DNA of 64,000 nucleotides, from assembly GCF_000378185.1 (NCBI RefSeq), contig NZ_KB899386.1:62001-126000 (forward strand). Direction: 5' to 3'. The notes under the pieces are model-generated. The model saw nothing but the letters and a program-made list of their open reading frames with translations, was not told the origin of the DNA and searched no databases. Positions within the stretch are counted from its first letter, which is position 1. Every line of letters starts with the position of its first letter. Below are positions 9,164 through 18,454 of the stretch, one piece after another. The translations under genes were made by a program, and so were the position numbers. The stretch is from Salinimonas chungwhensis DSM 16280 (GTDB taxonomy: Bacteria; Pseudomonadota; Gammaproteobacteria; Enterobacterales; Alteromonadaceae).

Positions 9164-9370
9164 ATGAAAAAGTGGGGATATGGGCTACTGGTGTTATTCA
9201 TCGCCGTGGCCGCCTACCAATTTGGCTACTACCAGAATAAGCTGAGTGCCAGTGAACAGAATAAACAGCGCCTGTTCGGCAATATTAAAGAACAGCAAAA
9301 TAATGCTGCTTCAGCTGTTATGTCTCTGACTGATATTCATCTTGCGGTAACCGATGAGTCAGTTCGGTGA
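9164..9370 (+). CDS. Small single-pass membrane protein of unknown function
   Basis: 68 residues beginning MKKWGYG, with one hydrophobic segment (about residues 5-20), then a polar, coiled-coil-prone tail. It starts 11 nt after the hemE stop. An alternative GTG at 9143 would overlap hemE. Neither start has a good Shine-Dalgarno, so reinitiation after hemE would be needed. I do not recognise a family. The anchor-plus-tail layout looks like a real small protein, but this is uncertain. Confidence 0.5.
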   Translation: MKKWGYGLLVLFIAVAAYQFGYYQNKLSASEQNKQRLFGNIKEQQNNAASAVMSLTDIHLAVTDESVR

Positions 9371-9472
9371 ACATCGTGCAGGCCCGAGTCTGGCAGCACC
9401 CGCGGTAGCTTGTTAAGCTTTGTTTGCGCACACAATAATCAAAGAAAAACAATTTTATCCGGTGGGATAGCG

Positions 9473-10621
9473 CTACGCATCACGGGGTAAACCTTTTTCT
9501 ACCACACGCGTGAGCCTCGCCAGTTGACGATTTTTTGGCCCTTCCTGCAACGATTTTTCCTGCTGTCTTTCCAGCGCCCACTCAATGTGAGTTTTAACCA
9601 ACTCACTGGCATCAGGTAATTCAGCCTGTAGGGCGCAGACTATCTCGGAATCATAGTCAGCGTTGCCCATTGCTACTGCTATATTTCGTTGCCACTTAAT
9701 GTGACCGATACGTCGTATCGGAGAGCCTTCTGTATTTTTGAGAAATGTTTTCTCATCCCAGGCAAAGAGCGTCAGTAAACTTTGCCCGTGCAAGATATCC
9801 CGAGGATGGAAATCTTCCTGTTCGGTGATATCTGCATATCGGTTCCACGGGCAAACCAGCTGACAGTCGTCACAACCATATATCCGGTTTCCCATAAGCG
9901 GGCGCAAATTTTCAGGGATGGGCCCGTCATGTTCGATGGTAAGATAAGAAATGCATTTACGGGCATCTACCTGGTATGGTGCGACAATAGCGCCCGTGGG
10001 ACACATCGTTATGCAGGCAGTGCACGTGCCGCACCCCTCTTCGACGGGACTGTCGACAGGAAGTGGCGCATTGATAAAGAGTTCGCCGAGAAAAAACCAG
10101 GAACCGGCGTTTCGGTTTAGGGTCAGGCTGTGCTTGCCAGTCCAGCCAAGCCCGGCTTTTTCTGCCAGTGCATGTTCAAGAACCGGGGCTGAATCTACAA
10201 ATGGACGATACTGGGTACCAGCCAGTCTCTCAGTAATTTTTTCGCCCAGCTGCTTTAGCTTTTTACGCAGCAGCTTATGATAGTCTCGGCCCAGGGCATA
10301 GCGGCTGATGTAGCCAATTTTGTTATCTTTAAGGTGCTGTGCAAATGATGCATCCGGGGGCAGGTAGTCCATCCTGACACTGATAACGCGTAATGTGCCC
10401 GGCACCAGTTCGTCGGGGCGGGCCCGTTTCATGCCGTGTGCCGCCATGTAATCCATTTCGCCATGATAGCCGTTATCTAACCATTGCTGCAGATAAGCTT
10501 CATGTTGCGTAAGATCAACATCGCTGATACCAACTTGCTGAAAGCCTAGCGCGCGGCCCCAGGCCTTGATATCGTCTGAGAGTCGATTTAAATCTAATGA
10601 ATGAATTGCGGACATGCCCAT
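9473..10621 (-). CDS. queG: Epoxyqueuosine reductase QueG
   Basis: Cobalamin- and iron-sulphur-dependent enzyme that performs the last step of queuosine synthesis in tRNA. About 382 residues, slightly longer than the usual 350-380. Two 4Fe-4S clusters are marked by CGTCTACITMCP and CDDCQLVCPWN. The cobalamin-binding region includes DSAPVLEHALAEKAGLGW. A C-terminal HEAT-like extension follows. The ATG at 10621 abuts the divergent nnrD ATG. An ATG two codons in is an alternative, and neither has a clear Shine-Dalgarno. Confidence 0.95.
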   Translation of the reverse strand: MGMSAIHSLDLNRLSDDIKAWGRALGFQQVGISDVDLTQHEAYLQQWLDNGYHGEMDYMAAHGMKRARPDELVPGTLRVISVRMDYLPPDASFAQHLKDNKIGYISRYALGRDYHKLLRKKLKQLGEKITERLAGTQYRPFVDSAPVLEHALAEKAGLGWTGKHSLTLNRNAGSWFFLGELFINAPLPVDSPVEEGCGTCTACITMCPTGAIVAPYQVDARKCISYLTIEHDGPIPENLRPLMGNRIYGCDDCQLVCPWNRYADITEQEDFHPRDILHGQSLLTLFAWDEKTFLKNTEGSPIRRIGHIKWQRNIAVAMGNADYDSEIVCALQAELPDASELVKTHIEWALERQQEKSLQEGPKNRQLARLTRVVEKGLPRDA

Positions 10622-12121
10622 ATGCTAGATACCCAACTGACTTCAAGTTTATCATATAAACTGTATCGTGCCGAAGAGGTGCGCGCGAATGAACAGCAGG
10701 CTGCCAGCCAGAGTGGCTGCGAGATGTTTACGCTGATGGAGCGAGCCGGCGAAGCGGTTTTCAGGCAGTGCCAGCACCTGCTGCCTAATACGGATGTTTA
10801 TATGGTTCTGGTAGGACAGGGAAATAATGCCGGTGATGGTTACATAGCGGCTTGCAATGCTCGTCAGGCCGGTAAGCGGGTTATTGTCTGTGCTGTAGAG
10901 CCAGATCGCAGACTTGACGGTGATGCTGGCAGAGCACAACAGAACTGGCTGGACGCAGGGGGGGCAATCGAGGCTTTTGATGAAGAAAAGCTGGCCAGTG
11001 CCGGGCTGGTCGTCGATGCACTGCTGGGCACCGGCATTAATACTTATATCCGTAATGAATTTGCCGATATTATCGATAAGGTAAACGATGCTGATGTGCC
11101 GGTAGTAAGCATCGATGTTCCTTCCGGGCTTGATGCAAATAGTGGTCAGTCATTAGGTCGCTGCATACAGGCGGATGTTACCGTTACGCTGGTAGGCATT
11201 AAACCCGGCCTGACCACCGGCGCGGGAAAGCAATCCAGTGGACAGCTTGTATTTGAGGATTTGGGTATATCCAAAGCATTTTCATCACTGGCAAAGCCAT
11301 TCGCGAGCTGGCTGGATATAAATCAGTTTAAAGGATTAGGCCCACGAAAAACCCATAGCCACAAAGGCACTTACGGACGGTTATTGTGTATTGGCGGAAA
11401 TAAGGGAACAGCAGGAGCAATTCGCTTGTCCAGTGAAGCCGCCCTGCGCGCTGGTGCAGGTATGGTACGCGCATTCGTGCATGAAAATTCGATGGTTCAG
11501 GTAAGTGCAGGCCGGCCTGAGTTGATGGTGACCAGCGAAAATCTTGAACAGGCACTGGAATGGGCAACCTGCGTCGTGATTGGTCCCGGGCTGGGGCAGG
11601 ATGATTGGGCGCAACGGGCGTTTGGCACCGCCATGAAACATTGTCAGGCCCAGCAAAAACCTATGGTGATTGATGCCGACGCATTAAATTTGCTCAGTCG
11701 CCAGGCCACTGCATTTACCATTTCTTCCTGTATACTGACACCCCATGCTGGTGAAGCCGCCAGACTTTTAGGTGTTTCTGTAGATGATGTGGAATCAGAA
11801 CGCTTTAATTATGCCAAGCAATGTGCCGAGCGCTATCATGCTACGTGCATATTAAAGGGGGCGGGTACCATCATCGATAATGAAAATGCTGTGGCGGTGT
11901 GTCGCCACGGTAATCCGGCTATGGCTACAGCCGGCAGCGGAGATGTATTAAGCGGTATTTTGGGTGCGTTGCTGGCGCAAGGGTTAGATACTCAGCTAGC
12001 CAGTCGGTATGGCGTTACTCTGCATGCCAAAGCCGGCGATGACCTGGCTGAGCATGAAGGTCAAAGGGGAATGCTGGCAGGAGATCTGTTTAATGCAGTC
12101 AGGACGCTTATCAATCAGTAG
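10622..12121 (+). CDS. nnrD: Bifunctional NAD(P)HX epimerase / ADP-dependent NAD(P)HX dehydratase
   Basis: Repairs hydrated NADH and NADPH. About 499 residues in two domains. The N-terminal YjeF-type epimerase (to about 215) has GQGNNAGDGYIAA and IDVPSGLDANSG. The C-terminal ribokinase-like dehydratase has GPGLGQDDWAQ, the nucleotide-binding ILKGAGTII, and the catalytic loop TAGSGDVLSGILGALLAQG. The frame opens earlier at 10601, inside queG. The ATG at 10622 fits the family N-terminus and abuts queG. This is the first gene of the run to hflC, the same order as in E. coli. Confidence 0.94.
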   Translation: MLDTQLTSSLSYKLYRAEEVRANEQQAASQSGCEMFTLMERAGEAVFRQCQHLLPNTDVYMVLVGQGNNAGDGYIAACNARQAGKRVIVCAVEPDRRLDGDAGRAQQNWLDAGGAIEAFDEEKLASAGLVVDALLGTGINTYIRNEFADIIDKVNDADVPVVSIDVPSGLDANSGQSLGRCIQADVTVTLVGIKPGLTTGAGKQSSGQLVFEDLGISKAFSSLAKPFASWLDINQFKGLGPRKTHSHKGTYGRLLCIGGNKGTAGAIRLSSEAALRAGAGMVRAFVHENSMVQVSAGRPELMVTSENLEQALEWATCVVIGPGLGQDDWAQRAFGTAMKHCQAQQKPMVIDADALNLLSRQATAFTISSCILTPHAGEAARLLGVSVDDVESERFNYAKQCAERYHATCILKGAGTIIDNENAVAVCRHGNPAMATAGSGDVLSGILGALLAQGLDTQLASRYGVTLHAKAGDDLAEHEGQRGMLAGDLFNAVRTLINQ

Positions 12122-12144
12122 TCTTGTAACAGGCAGTAAAAGAC

Positions 12145-12624
12145 ATGACATTTTCAAGTACTGAATTTAATGTAGTAAACGAACAGCAGACCAGGGTACT
12201 TGCGAAAAGCCTGGCTGAGAATGCCGAAAGGCTCATTGATAACGGTTTGATCATTCACCTTGAGGGCGATCTGGGTGCGGGTAAAACAACATTTAGCCGC
12301 TATTTTATTCAGGCACTGGGTCACAATGGCGCAGTGAAAAGCCCGACATATACCCTGGTTGAACCTTATGCGCTAAATAAGGTCAATATTTATCATTTCG
12401 ACCTCTATCGGCTAGCAGATCCTGAAGAACTGGAATTCATGGGGATTAGAGACTATTTTGGAAAAGGGAATATATGTCTGGTGGAATGGCCTCAACGAGG
12501 TGGTCCGCTATTGGCATCAGCAGACTTAACGATTAGTATTAAACTAACAGGAGATTCACGCTGTTTTGCGCTATCCACGTCAGGTCAAACCGGTGAGAGG
12601 TTACTTGAACATCTTGTGACGTAA
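12145..12624 (+). CDS. tsaE: tRNA t6A modification ATPase TsaE
   Basis: P-loop ATPase of the TsaBDE complex that places threonylcarbamoyl on A37 of ANN-decoding tRNAs. 159 residues. Walker A is GDLGAGKTTFSR, followed by the conserved KSPTYTLVEPY and YHFDLYRLADPEELEFMG. LVEWPQRG is the typical C-terminal signature. It lies 23 bp after nnrD and 57 bp before amiB. Confidence 0.95.
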   Translation: MTFSSTEFNVVNEQQTRVLAKSLAENAERLIDNGLIIHLEGDLGAGKTTFSRYFIQALGHNGAVKSPTYTLVEPYALNKVNIYHFDLYRLADPEELEFMGIRDYFGKGNICLVEWPQRGGPLLASADLTISIKLTGDSRCFALSTSGQTGERLLEHLVT

Positions 12625-12681
12625 GGCATTTGAATTAACACTGCGCCGACAATAATTAAATCAGTATCATAAAGGCAAGGT

Positions 12682-14013
12682 ATGTTGCGCTTAACCATTT
12701 TTGTATTGTTTACATGGCTAGTCGTCATGCCACTCGACGCTGCGCAAAACCAGATAAGTGGGCTGCGAATTGCTCCCGGGTCGGATAAAACGCGGATAGT
12801 TCTGGACTTATCTGCGCCGCCGCAGTTTACCTATTTCACGCTTAAAAACCCTAACAGGCTGGTTATTGACCTTGCCGATACCGCTGATACTGCTGATCTT
12901 TCGGTACAGGATACTGGTGCTTTGGTCCGCCGTTTGCGCTATTCCACCCCCAAAAATGCCGAGTCTGCCCGAATCGTTATCGACTTAAATCATCCGTCAG
13001 ATCCCGAGCTTTTTGCTATTGCTCCGTCTGGAGATTATGGTCACAGATTAGTGGTTGATTTACCGGGCAAATCTAACGTCTCTGGGACAGCGGCAACTTC
13101 CAGCGTTCTGATTGACAGTGCAAACAATACCCGTGACCGGGATATTATTGTGGCTATTGACGCCGGACATGGCGGTAACGACCCGGGGTCTATCGGGCCA
13201 TCTGGCACTTACGAAAAACACATCACATTAAGTATCGCCAAAAAATTAGGCGCGATGTTCGATGCTGAGCCGGGCATGCGTTCGGTATTGGTACGCAGCG
13301 GTGACTATTATATATATCCGACTAAACGCCCCGAAATCGCCCGTGAGAAAAAAGCTGATTTGCTTATTTCCATCCATGCGGATGCATTTAGTCAGCCGGA
13401 ACCGCGGGGAGGATCGGTATGGGTGCTGTCAATGCGCCGGGCCGACTCTGAACTAGGACGCTGGCTGGAAAAAACTGAGCGGCATTCAGAGCTTCTCGGT
13501 GGCGCGGCTGAAGTGATTTCTGATAACGCCAGCGAACGCTATCTGGCCGAAACCATCATTGGCTTATCCATGGATCATTCCATGTCTGCCAGCTACGATT
13601 TAAGTGAGAAAGTCATTGGGGAAATGAAGCAAGTTACCCGGCTACATAAACGGGCGCCGCAGGCGGCCAGTTTTGCGGTCCTAACCGCACCGGACATTCC
13701 ATCCATTTTAGTGGAAGTAGGCTTTATTTCTAACCCTCAGGAAGAAAAGAACCTGCTGTGGGAAGAGTACCGTGAGCGTCTTGCGCGCTCTATGTTTAAT
13801 GCCACTAAGCGATACTTCAAACAGGCTCCACCGGATGGTACGCTATGGGCCTCTTATAAAGAGCGTAACCGTCAGCATAAAGTGCGCAGCGGTGAGTCGC
13901 TCTCACTTCTGGCCCAGCGTTACAATGTTAAAGTCAGTAGTATCAAAGAAGCTAACGATCTAAACAACGATGTGGTTCGAATTGGTCAGGTTCTGACAAT
14001 TCCCAGCACCTGA
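12682..14013 (+). CDS. amiB: N-acetylmuramoyl-L-alanine amidase AmiB/AmiC type
   Basis: Periplasmic zinc amidase that splits septal peptidoglycan during daughter-cell separation. 443 residues. A signal peptide ends near PLDAAQ. An AMIN domain targets the division site (about 25-125). The amidase_3 domain has the zinc ligands in IDAGHGGNDPGSIG and SIHADAF, plus catalytic Glu in ILVEVGFISNP. A single C-terminal LysM repeat (about 397-441) binds peptidoglycan. Gene order matches E. coli amiB. In related bacteria such enzymes are activated by EnvC or NlpD, which are not in this window. Confidence 0.94.
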   Translation: MLRLTIFVLFTWLVVMPLDAAQNQISGLRIAPGSDKTRIVLDLSAPPQFTYFTLKNPNRLVIDLADTADTADLSVQDTGALVRRLRYSTPKNAESARIVIDLNHPSDPELFAIAPSGDYGHRLVVDLPGKSNVSGTAATSSVLIDSANNTRDRDIIVAIDAGHGGNDPGSIGPSGTYEKHITLSIAKKLGAMFDAEPGMRSVLVRSGDYYIYPTKRPEIAREKKADLLISIHADAFSQPEPRGGSVWVLSMRRADSELGRWLEKTERHSELLGGAAEVISDNASERYLAETIIGLSMDHSMSASYDLSEKVIGEMKQVTRLHKRAPQAASFAVLTAPDIPSILVEVGFISNPQEEKNLLWEEYRERLARSMFNATKRYFKQAPPDGTLWASYKERNRQHKVRSGESLSLLAQRYNVKVSSIKEANDLNNDVVRIGQVLTIPST

Positions 14014-14041
14014 TTTACTCAAATAGTCCGGAACTTACATT

Positions 14042-15820
14042 TTGCCCATTCAATTACTGCCACCACGTTTGGCCAATCAGATCGCCGCCGGAGAAGTGGT
14101 AGAGCGGCCTGCCTCAGTGGTTAAAGAGCTCATTGAAAACAGTCTGGATGCCGGCGCAAGCCGTGTTGAACTGGATATAGAGCGCGGCGGTCATAAACGA
14201 ATAAAACTGCGGGATAATGGCAGAGGCATCGCAAAAGATGAACTGCAACTGGCATTAAGCCGCCATGCAACCAGCAAGATAGCGACGCTGGACGACTTAG
14301 AACAGATTTTGTCGTTGGGCTTTCGTGGTGAAGCACTGGCGAGTATTAGCTCTGTGAGTCGTTTATCTCTTACCTCAAAACCTGCTGAGCAGCGCGAAGC
14401 ATGGCAGGCAAGTTGCGAGGGCAGAGAAATGGAGGTAACCATTAATCCGGCGGCTCACCCCGACGGCACCACTATCGATGTAGCGGACTTGTTTTATAAT
14501 ACACCTGCAAGGCGAAAATTTTTACGTACTGAAAAAACAGAGTTTCAACATATCGAAGATGTGGTGAAGCGCATCGCTCTGAGCCATCCGCAGGTTAGTT
14601 TTACACTAAAGCACAATAGCAAGACAATACGGCGTTTCAGCGCAGTCAAACCCGAGCATCATGCACAGCGTCTGGCCCAGGTGGTCGGGCAAAAGTTTGT
14701 GGACAATGCTATCACCCTGACCTTGTCGCATCAGGGTATGCAGATTCAGGCATGGCTGGGTAATCACACCATGCTAAGAAGTAGCAGCGACTGCCAGTAT
14801 AGCTTTGTCAACAATCGCGGAATGCGTGATAAACTCATCTTGCACGCTATTCGTCAGGCCTACGAAATAAGTTATGGTGCTGTGGAGCAGCCAGCATTTG
14901 TCTTCTACCTGACAGTGGATCCTAAAGAGGTTGATGTGAATGTTCACCCGGCCAAACATGAGGTACGTTTTCAGCAAAGCCGCCTGGTTCACGACTTTAT
15001 TTGTAAAGCGGTCTGTGATGCTCTTGAGGATCCTGAACAGCGTCACGAGGGTGACCTTTCTGGAGATAACTCTGTTACCCATGACTACATCCAGCCGCTG
15101 ACCAGAACGCCTATAGATGTTGCAGAGAAATCGTCTGTACCAGCATCTCTGACATATGGCAGTTCGGGCGGACAGTCAGCACTGACCAACGGTAAAAGCG
15201 CAGCGGGCGGGCGGAGCGTTGGCTTTAACCCGTCGAGTAGAGCCACCGGAGAGTACGGGGCAAACTTTACCCACCTAATGACGCCAAAAAGTGACAGGCA
15301 AGGTGAAGCATTAACGACTACACCTTACTTAACGTTGTCTCAAACTCACCGTATTTATCAGCAAGAAGACAAAGTGACATTATTATCTGCCAGCATGTTA
15401 TTGCCGCAGTGGTGGCTGGGTGTGTTAGACAATGGTCGTATATCACAACCGCTGTTGATGCCAGTGGCGGTCGACCCTGATATTATCTACGACAGTACAG
15501 TTGCTCTGCTTAACGAAACTGGTTTTGTTATAAACCGAGTGGCCGGAAAACTGCGATTGCAACAGGTGCCTGCCGGAAGCCGACATCTACCCTGGGTAAG
15601 ACTATTTCCACATTTGGTGGCAATGAACGCAATGACAGTTGATTCGCTGGCTAAAAAACTGGCAGAAGTGCCTTTAACCTGGCCGGATGAGCTGTACCAG
15701 TCGCTCTGGCAGTGGTTTGGTGAAATGCCCCTATCTGTGCAAAGCCGTTTTGTCGACGAGCTAGGACAATCCCTCGACGTCGCAGAGCTGATAGCAATGT
15801 GGGAGCATCAAAATGAGTGA
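14042..15820 (+). CDS. mutL: DNA mismatch repair protein MutL
   Basis: Couples MutS mismatch recognition to strand incision and UvrD. 592 residues. The N-terminal GHKL ATPase has [31 protein letters not shown] and [21 protein letters not shown] and [14 protein letters not shown] follow. A Ser/Gly-rich linker spans about 340-430, then the C-terminal dimerisation domain. The DQHA endonuclease motif of MutL from MutH-lacking bacteria is absent, so this is the MutH-dependent E. coli type. The start codon is TTG at 14042. The 3' end overlaps miaA by 8 nt. Confidence 0.96.
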   Translation: MPIQLLPPRLANQIAAGEVVERPASVVKELIENSLDAGASRVELDIERGGHKRIKLRDNGRGIAKDELQLALSRHATSKIATLDDLEQILSLGFRGEALASISSVSRLSLTSKPAEQREAWQASCEGREMEVTINPAAHPDGTTIDVADLFYNTPARRKFLRTEKTEFQHIEDVVKRIALSHPQVSFTLKHNSKTIRRFSAVKPEHHAQRLAQVVGQKFVDNAITLTLSHQGMQIQAWLGNHTMLRSSSDCQYSFVNNRGMRDKLILHAIRQAYEISYGAVEQPAFVFYLTVDPKEVDVNVHPAKHEVRFQQSRLVHDFICKAVCDALEDPEQRHEGDLSGDNSVTHDYIQPLTRTPIDVAEKSSVPASLTYGSSGGQSALTNGKSAAGGRSVGFNPSSRATGEYGANFTHLMTPKSDRQGEALTTTPYLTLSQTHRIYQQEDKVTLLSASMLLPQWWLGVLDNGRISQPLLMPVAVDPDIIYDSTVALLNETGFVINRVAGKLRLQQVPAGSRHLPWVRLFPHLVAMNAMTVDSLAKKLAEVPLTWPDELYQSLWQWFGEMPLSVQSRFVDELGQSLDVAELIAMWEHQNE

Positions 15821-16748
15821 TGGCACGGCAGGTGCATTACCGGTGGTTGCGATTATGGGGCCCACCGCGTCTGGCAAGACGGGGCTGGCTCTGGATATTG
15901 CCAGCCAGATAAATTGCGAAATTATCAGCGTTGACTCTGCGCTGGTTTATCGAGGCATGGACATCGGAACTGCCAAGCCGGATTCCCGTGAGCAGGGTAT
16001 TGCGCAACACTGGTTAATCGATATACTTGATCCGGTACAAAGTTATTCGGTGGCAGAGTTTTATAACGATGCTGTACGTTTAATTGGTGAGATTCATAAT
16101 CGGGGCAACGTACCACTGCTGGTAGGTGGAACAATGATGTATTTCAATGCCTTGATAAACGGAATTTCGCCCTTACCTAAGTCTGATGAAGCGATCAGGG
16201 AGGTCATATCTCAGGAGGCAAAGGTTCATGGCTGGCAATATTTACACGATTGTCTAAAGGAAGTGGATCCGGTAAGTGCACTGAGAATTCATCCTAATGA
16301 TCCGCAAAGACTAACCCGAGCGTTAGAAGTGTATCGCAGTTCCGGGCGCACTCTTACAGACTGGCAAGGCCAGAAGAATGAGAAGTGTCCTTATGCTATA
16401 ACGCAATTTGCAATTGCGCCAACAGAAAGAGCAGTACTGCATGAGCGCATTGCACAACGATTTGACTTGATGCTGGAGGCTGGCCTGGTTAACGAAGTGG
16501 AAAATTTGCGCGCACGGGGTGATCTGCATGATGATTTGCCCTCTATACGTTCAGTGGGATACCGACAAGTTTGGCAGTATCTTGAAGGTGCGCTTAATTA
16601 CCCACAGATGCGGGAGAAAGGTATTATTGCCACCCGTCAGTTAGCGAAAAGGCAGCTCACCTGGCTTAGGGGTTGGGAACAGCTGAAGTGGTTAGATACT
16701 TTTGCTGACAATAATACGGCTAAGATTTTAGCGAAAGTCGCACCGTAG
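15813..16748 (+). CDS. miaA: tRNA dimethylallyltransferase MiaA
   Basis: Adds the isopentenyl group to A37 of tRNAs reading UNN codons. 311 residues. The P-loop is [12 protein letters not shown], followed by the conserved [19 protein letters not shown] and [20 protein letters not shown], then [12 protein letters not shown] and [16 protein letters not shown]. It overlaps mutL and is likely co-translated with it. hfq follows after 79 bp. Confidence 0.96.
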   Translation: MSDGTAGALPVVAIMGPTASGKTGLALDIASQINCEIISVDSALVYRGMDIGTAKPDSREQGIAQHWLIDILDPVQSYSVAEFYNDAVRLIGEIHNRGNVPLLVGGTMMYFNALINGISPLPKSDEAIREVISQEAKVHGWQYLHDCLKEVDPVSALRIHPNDPQRLTRALEVYRSSGRTLTDWQGQKNEKCPYAITQFAIAPTERAVLHERIAQRFDLMLEAGLVNEVENLRARGDLHDDLPSIRSVGYRQVWQYLEGALNYPQMREKGIIATRQLAKRQLTWLRGWEQLKWLDTFADNNTAKILAKVAP

Positions 16749-16761
16749 GTGCATGAGTGTG

Positions 16762-16778
16762 TTATACATTACGTATAA
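16762..16778 (+). promoter_or_regulatory. Palindrome with a -10-like box upstream of hfq
   Basis: TTATAC and GTATAA form a perfect 6-bp inverted repeat around a 5-nt spacer. The right arm is part of a TATAAT (16774-16779), so this may be an hfq promoter element with an overlapping binding site. No good -35 box is seen at the proper distance. Confidence 0.35.
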
Positions 16779-16827
16779 TGATGTCACGAGTGCTCGTCAC
16801 CTAAATAATAAAAATTAAGGATTACAG

Positions 16828-17082
16828 ATGGCTAAAGGGCAATCTTTACAAGACCCATTCTTGAACGCACTACGCAAGGAACGTATCCCTGTGTCAATTT
16901 ACCTTGTGAACGGAATAAAACTACAAGGTCAGGTCGAGTCATTCGACCAGTTTGTTATTCTGTTAAAAAATACGGTAAGCCAAATGGTTTACAAGCACGC
17001 TATCTCTACAGTGGTGCCTGCTCGTGCCATTACGATGCCTAGTACAACCCAAGGGGATGCTGAAAATATTAAAACTGACTAA
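16828..17082 (+). CDS. hfq: RNA chaperone Hfq
   Basis: Hexameric Sm-like protein that pairs small RNAs with mRNAs. 84 residues, shorter than E. coli (102) because the C-terminal tail is short. The Sm1 motif is [20 protein letters not shown] and the Sm2 motif is [12 protein letters not shown]. The N-terminal [22 protein letters not shown] is essentially invariant in the family, including the proximal-face Gln and Phe residues. It sits between miaA and hflX. Confidence 0.98.
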   Translation: MAKGQSLQDPFLNALRKERIPVSIYLVNGIKLQGQVESFDQFVILLKNTVSQMVYKHAISTVVPARAITMPSTTQGDAENIKTD

Positions 17083-17099
17083 CCAAAAAGGAATATTGC

Positions 17100-18428
17100 T
17101 TGTTTGACCGTTATGAAGCCGGTGAGCAGGCCGTTCTTGTTCATGTTAACTTTGCCGATGAAAACTCAAAAGAAGAACTGGCTGAATTAGAGTTGCTGGT
17201 TTCTTCTGCGGGTGTTAATGCTGCGGATGTTCTGACGACGTCGCGCAACTCTCCCCATGCAAAATATTTTGTTGGTTCTGGCAAAGCCGAAGAAATTGCA
17301 GCTGCTGTGAAGGCGAATGAGGCGAATGTGGTTATTTTTAATCACTCGCTTTCACCCTCTCAGGAGCGTAACCTCGAATCAATCTGTAAGTGCCGGGTAC
17401 TGGATCGGACAGGCTTGATCCTGGATATCTTTGCGCAACGCGCGCGTACTCATGAAGGTAAATTACAGGTAGAACTTGCCCAATTACGACATATCTCTAC
17501 CCGCCTTATTCGTGGCTGGACGCACCTTGAACGTCAAAAAGGCGGGATTGGCTTACGTGGGCCGGGTGAAACGCAATTAGAAACGGATCGTCGACTACTG
17601 CGTGGACGTATCAAATCTATTGTGCGGCGTTTAGAAAAGGTTCAGAAACAACGAGAGCAAGGACGGCGTTCCCGCAAACGCGCTGAAATTCCTACCGTTT
17701 CTCTAGTGGGCTATACTAATGCTGGCAAATCGACATTGTTTAATCAGATAACAGATGCACATGTTTATGCAGCCGATCAGTTGTTTGCTACACTTGATCC
17801 GACACTGCGTAAACTAGAATTGCAGGATGTTGGACCAACAATCATAGCTGATACGGTGGGATTCATCCGTCATCTGCCGCACGATTTGGTTGCTGCCTTT
17901 AAGGCGACATTGCAAGAGACGCAGGAAGCTGATTTATTGTTGCATGTCGTGGATGTTTCTGATGCGCGTTATCGCGAAACCATGGATGAGGTAAATGAAG
18001 TTCTCGATGAGATTGAAGCTGGCGATAAGCCACAGTTACTTATCTGTAATAAGATTGATAATCTTGACGAAGTAAAACCGCGTATAGACAGGAATGATGA
18101 AGGTATACCTATCAGGGTATGGCTATCTGCACGCGAAGCGAACGGTCTGGAGCTGTTAAGTGAAGCATTAACAGAATGTCTTGCCCGAAATATGGTAGAT
18201 TACACGTTACGCATTCCACCTGAAGATAGTCATTTACGTGGCGTTTTGTATGATCTGAACTGTATTGCGCAAGAGTCTTACGCTAAGAATGGCGACTGGG
18301 TGGTAACAATCAGAATGCCAGCTTCCGACTGGAATAGACTGGAAAAGCGGCTGGATAAGGGGTTATCTAATTTTGTTGACTATGACGATGCTCTGACTCA
18401 GCATGATAACCCCAACCAAGAGACTTAA
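17100..18428 (+). CDS. hflX: Ribosome-associated GTPase HflX
   Basis: GTPase that binds 50S subunits and splits or rescues stalled ribosomes. 442 residues. The N-terminal nucleotide-binding domain has HAKYFVGSGKAEE, LSPSQERNLE and DRTGLILDIFAQRA. The linker has RGPGETQLETDRR. The G domain has GYTNAGKSTLFN (G1), DTVGFIRHLP (G3) and CNKID (G4). The TTG start at 17100 gives the family N-terminus MFDRYEAGEQAVLVH and lies 17 nt after the hfq stop. Confidence 0.96.
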   Translation: MFDRYEAGEQAVLVHVNFADENSKEELAELELLVSSAGVNAADVLTTSRNSPHAKYFVGSGKAEEIAAAVKANEANVVIFNHSLSPSQERNLESICKCRVLDRTGLILDIFAQRARTHEGKLQVELAQLRHISTRLIRGWTHLERQKGGIGLRGPGETQLETDRRLLRGRIKSIVRRLEKVQKQREQGRRSRKRAEIPTVSLVGYTNAGKSTLFNQITDAHVYAADQLFATLDPTLRKLELQDVGPTIIADTVGFIRHLPHDLVAAFKATLQETQEADLLLHVVDVSDARYRETMDEVNEVLDEIEAGDKPQLLICNKIDNLDEVKPRIDRNDEGIPIRVWLSAREANGLELLSEALTECLARNMVDYTLRIPPEDSHLRGVLYDLNCIAQESYAKNGDWVVTIRMPASDWNRLEKRLDKGLSNFVDYDDALTQHDNPNQET

Positions 18429-18454
18429 TTTAAACCACTTTATGGAGTATTAGC

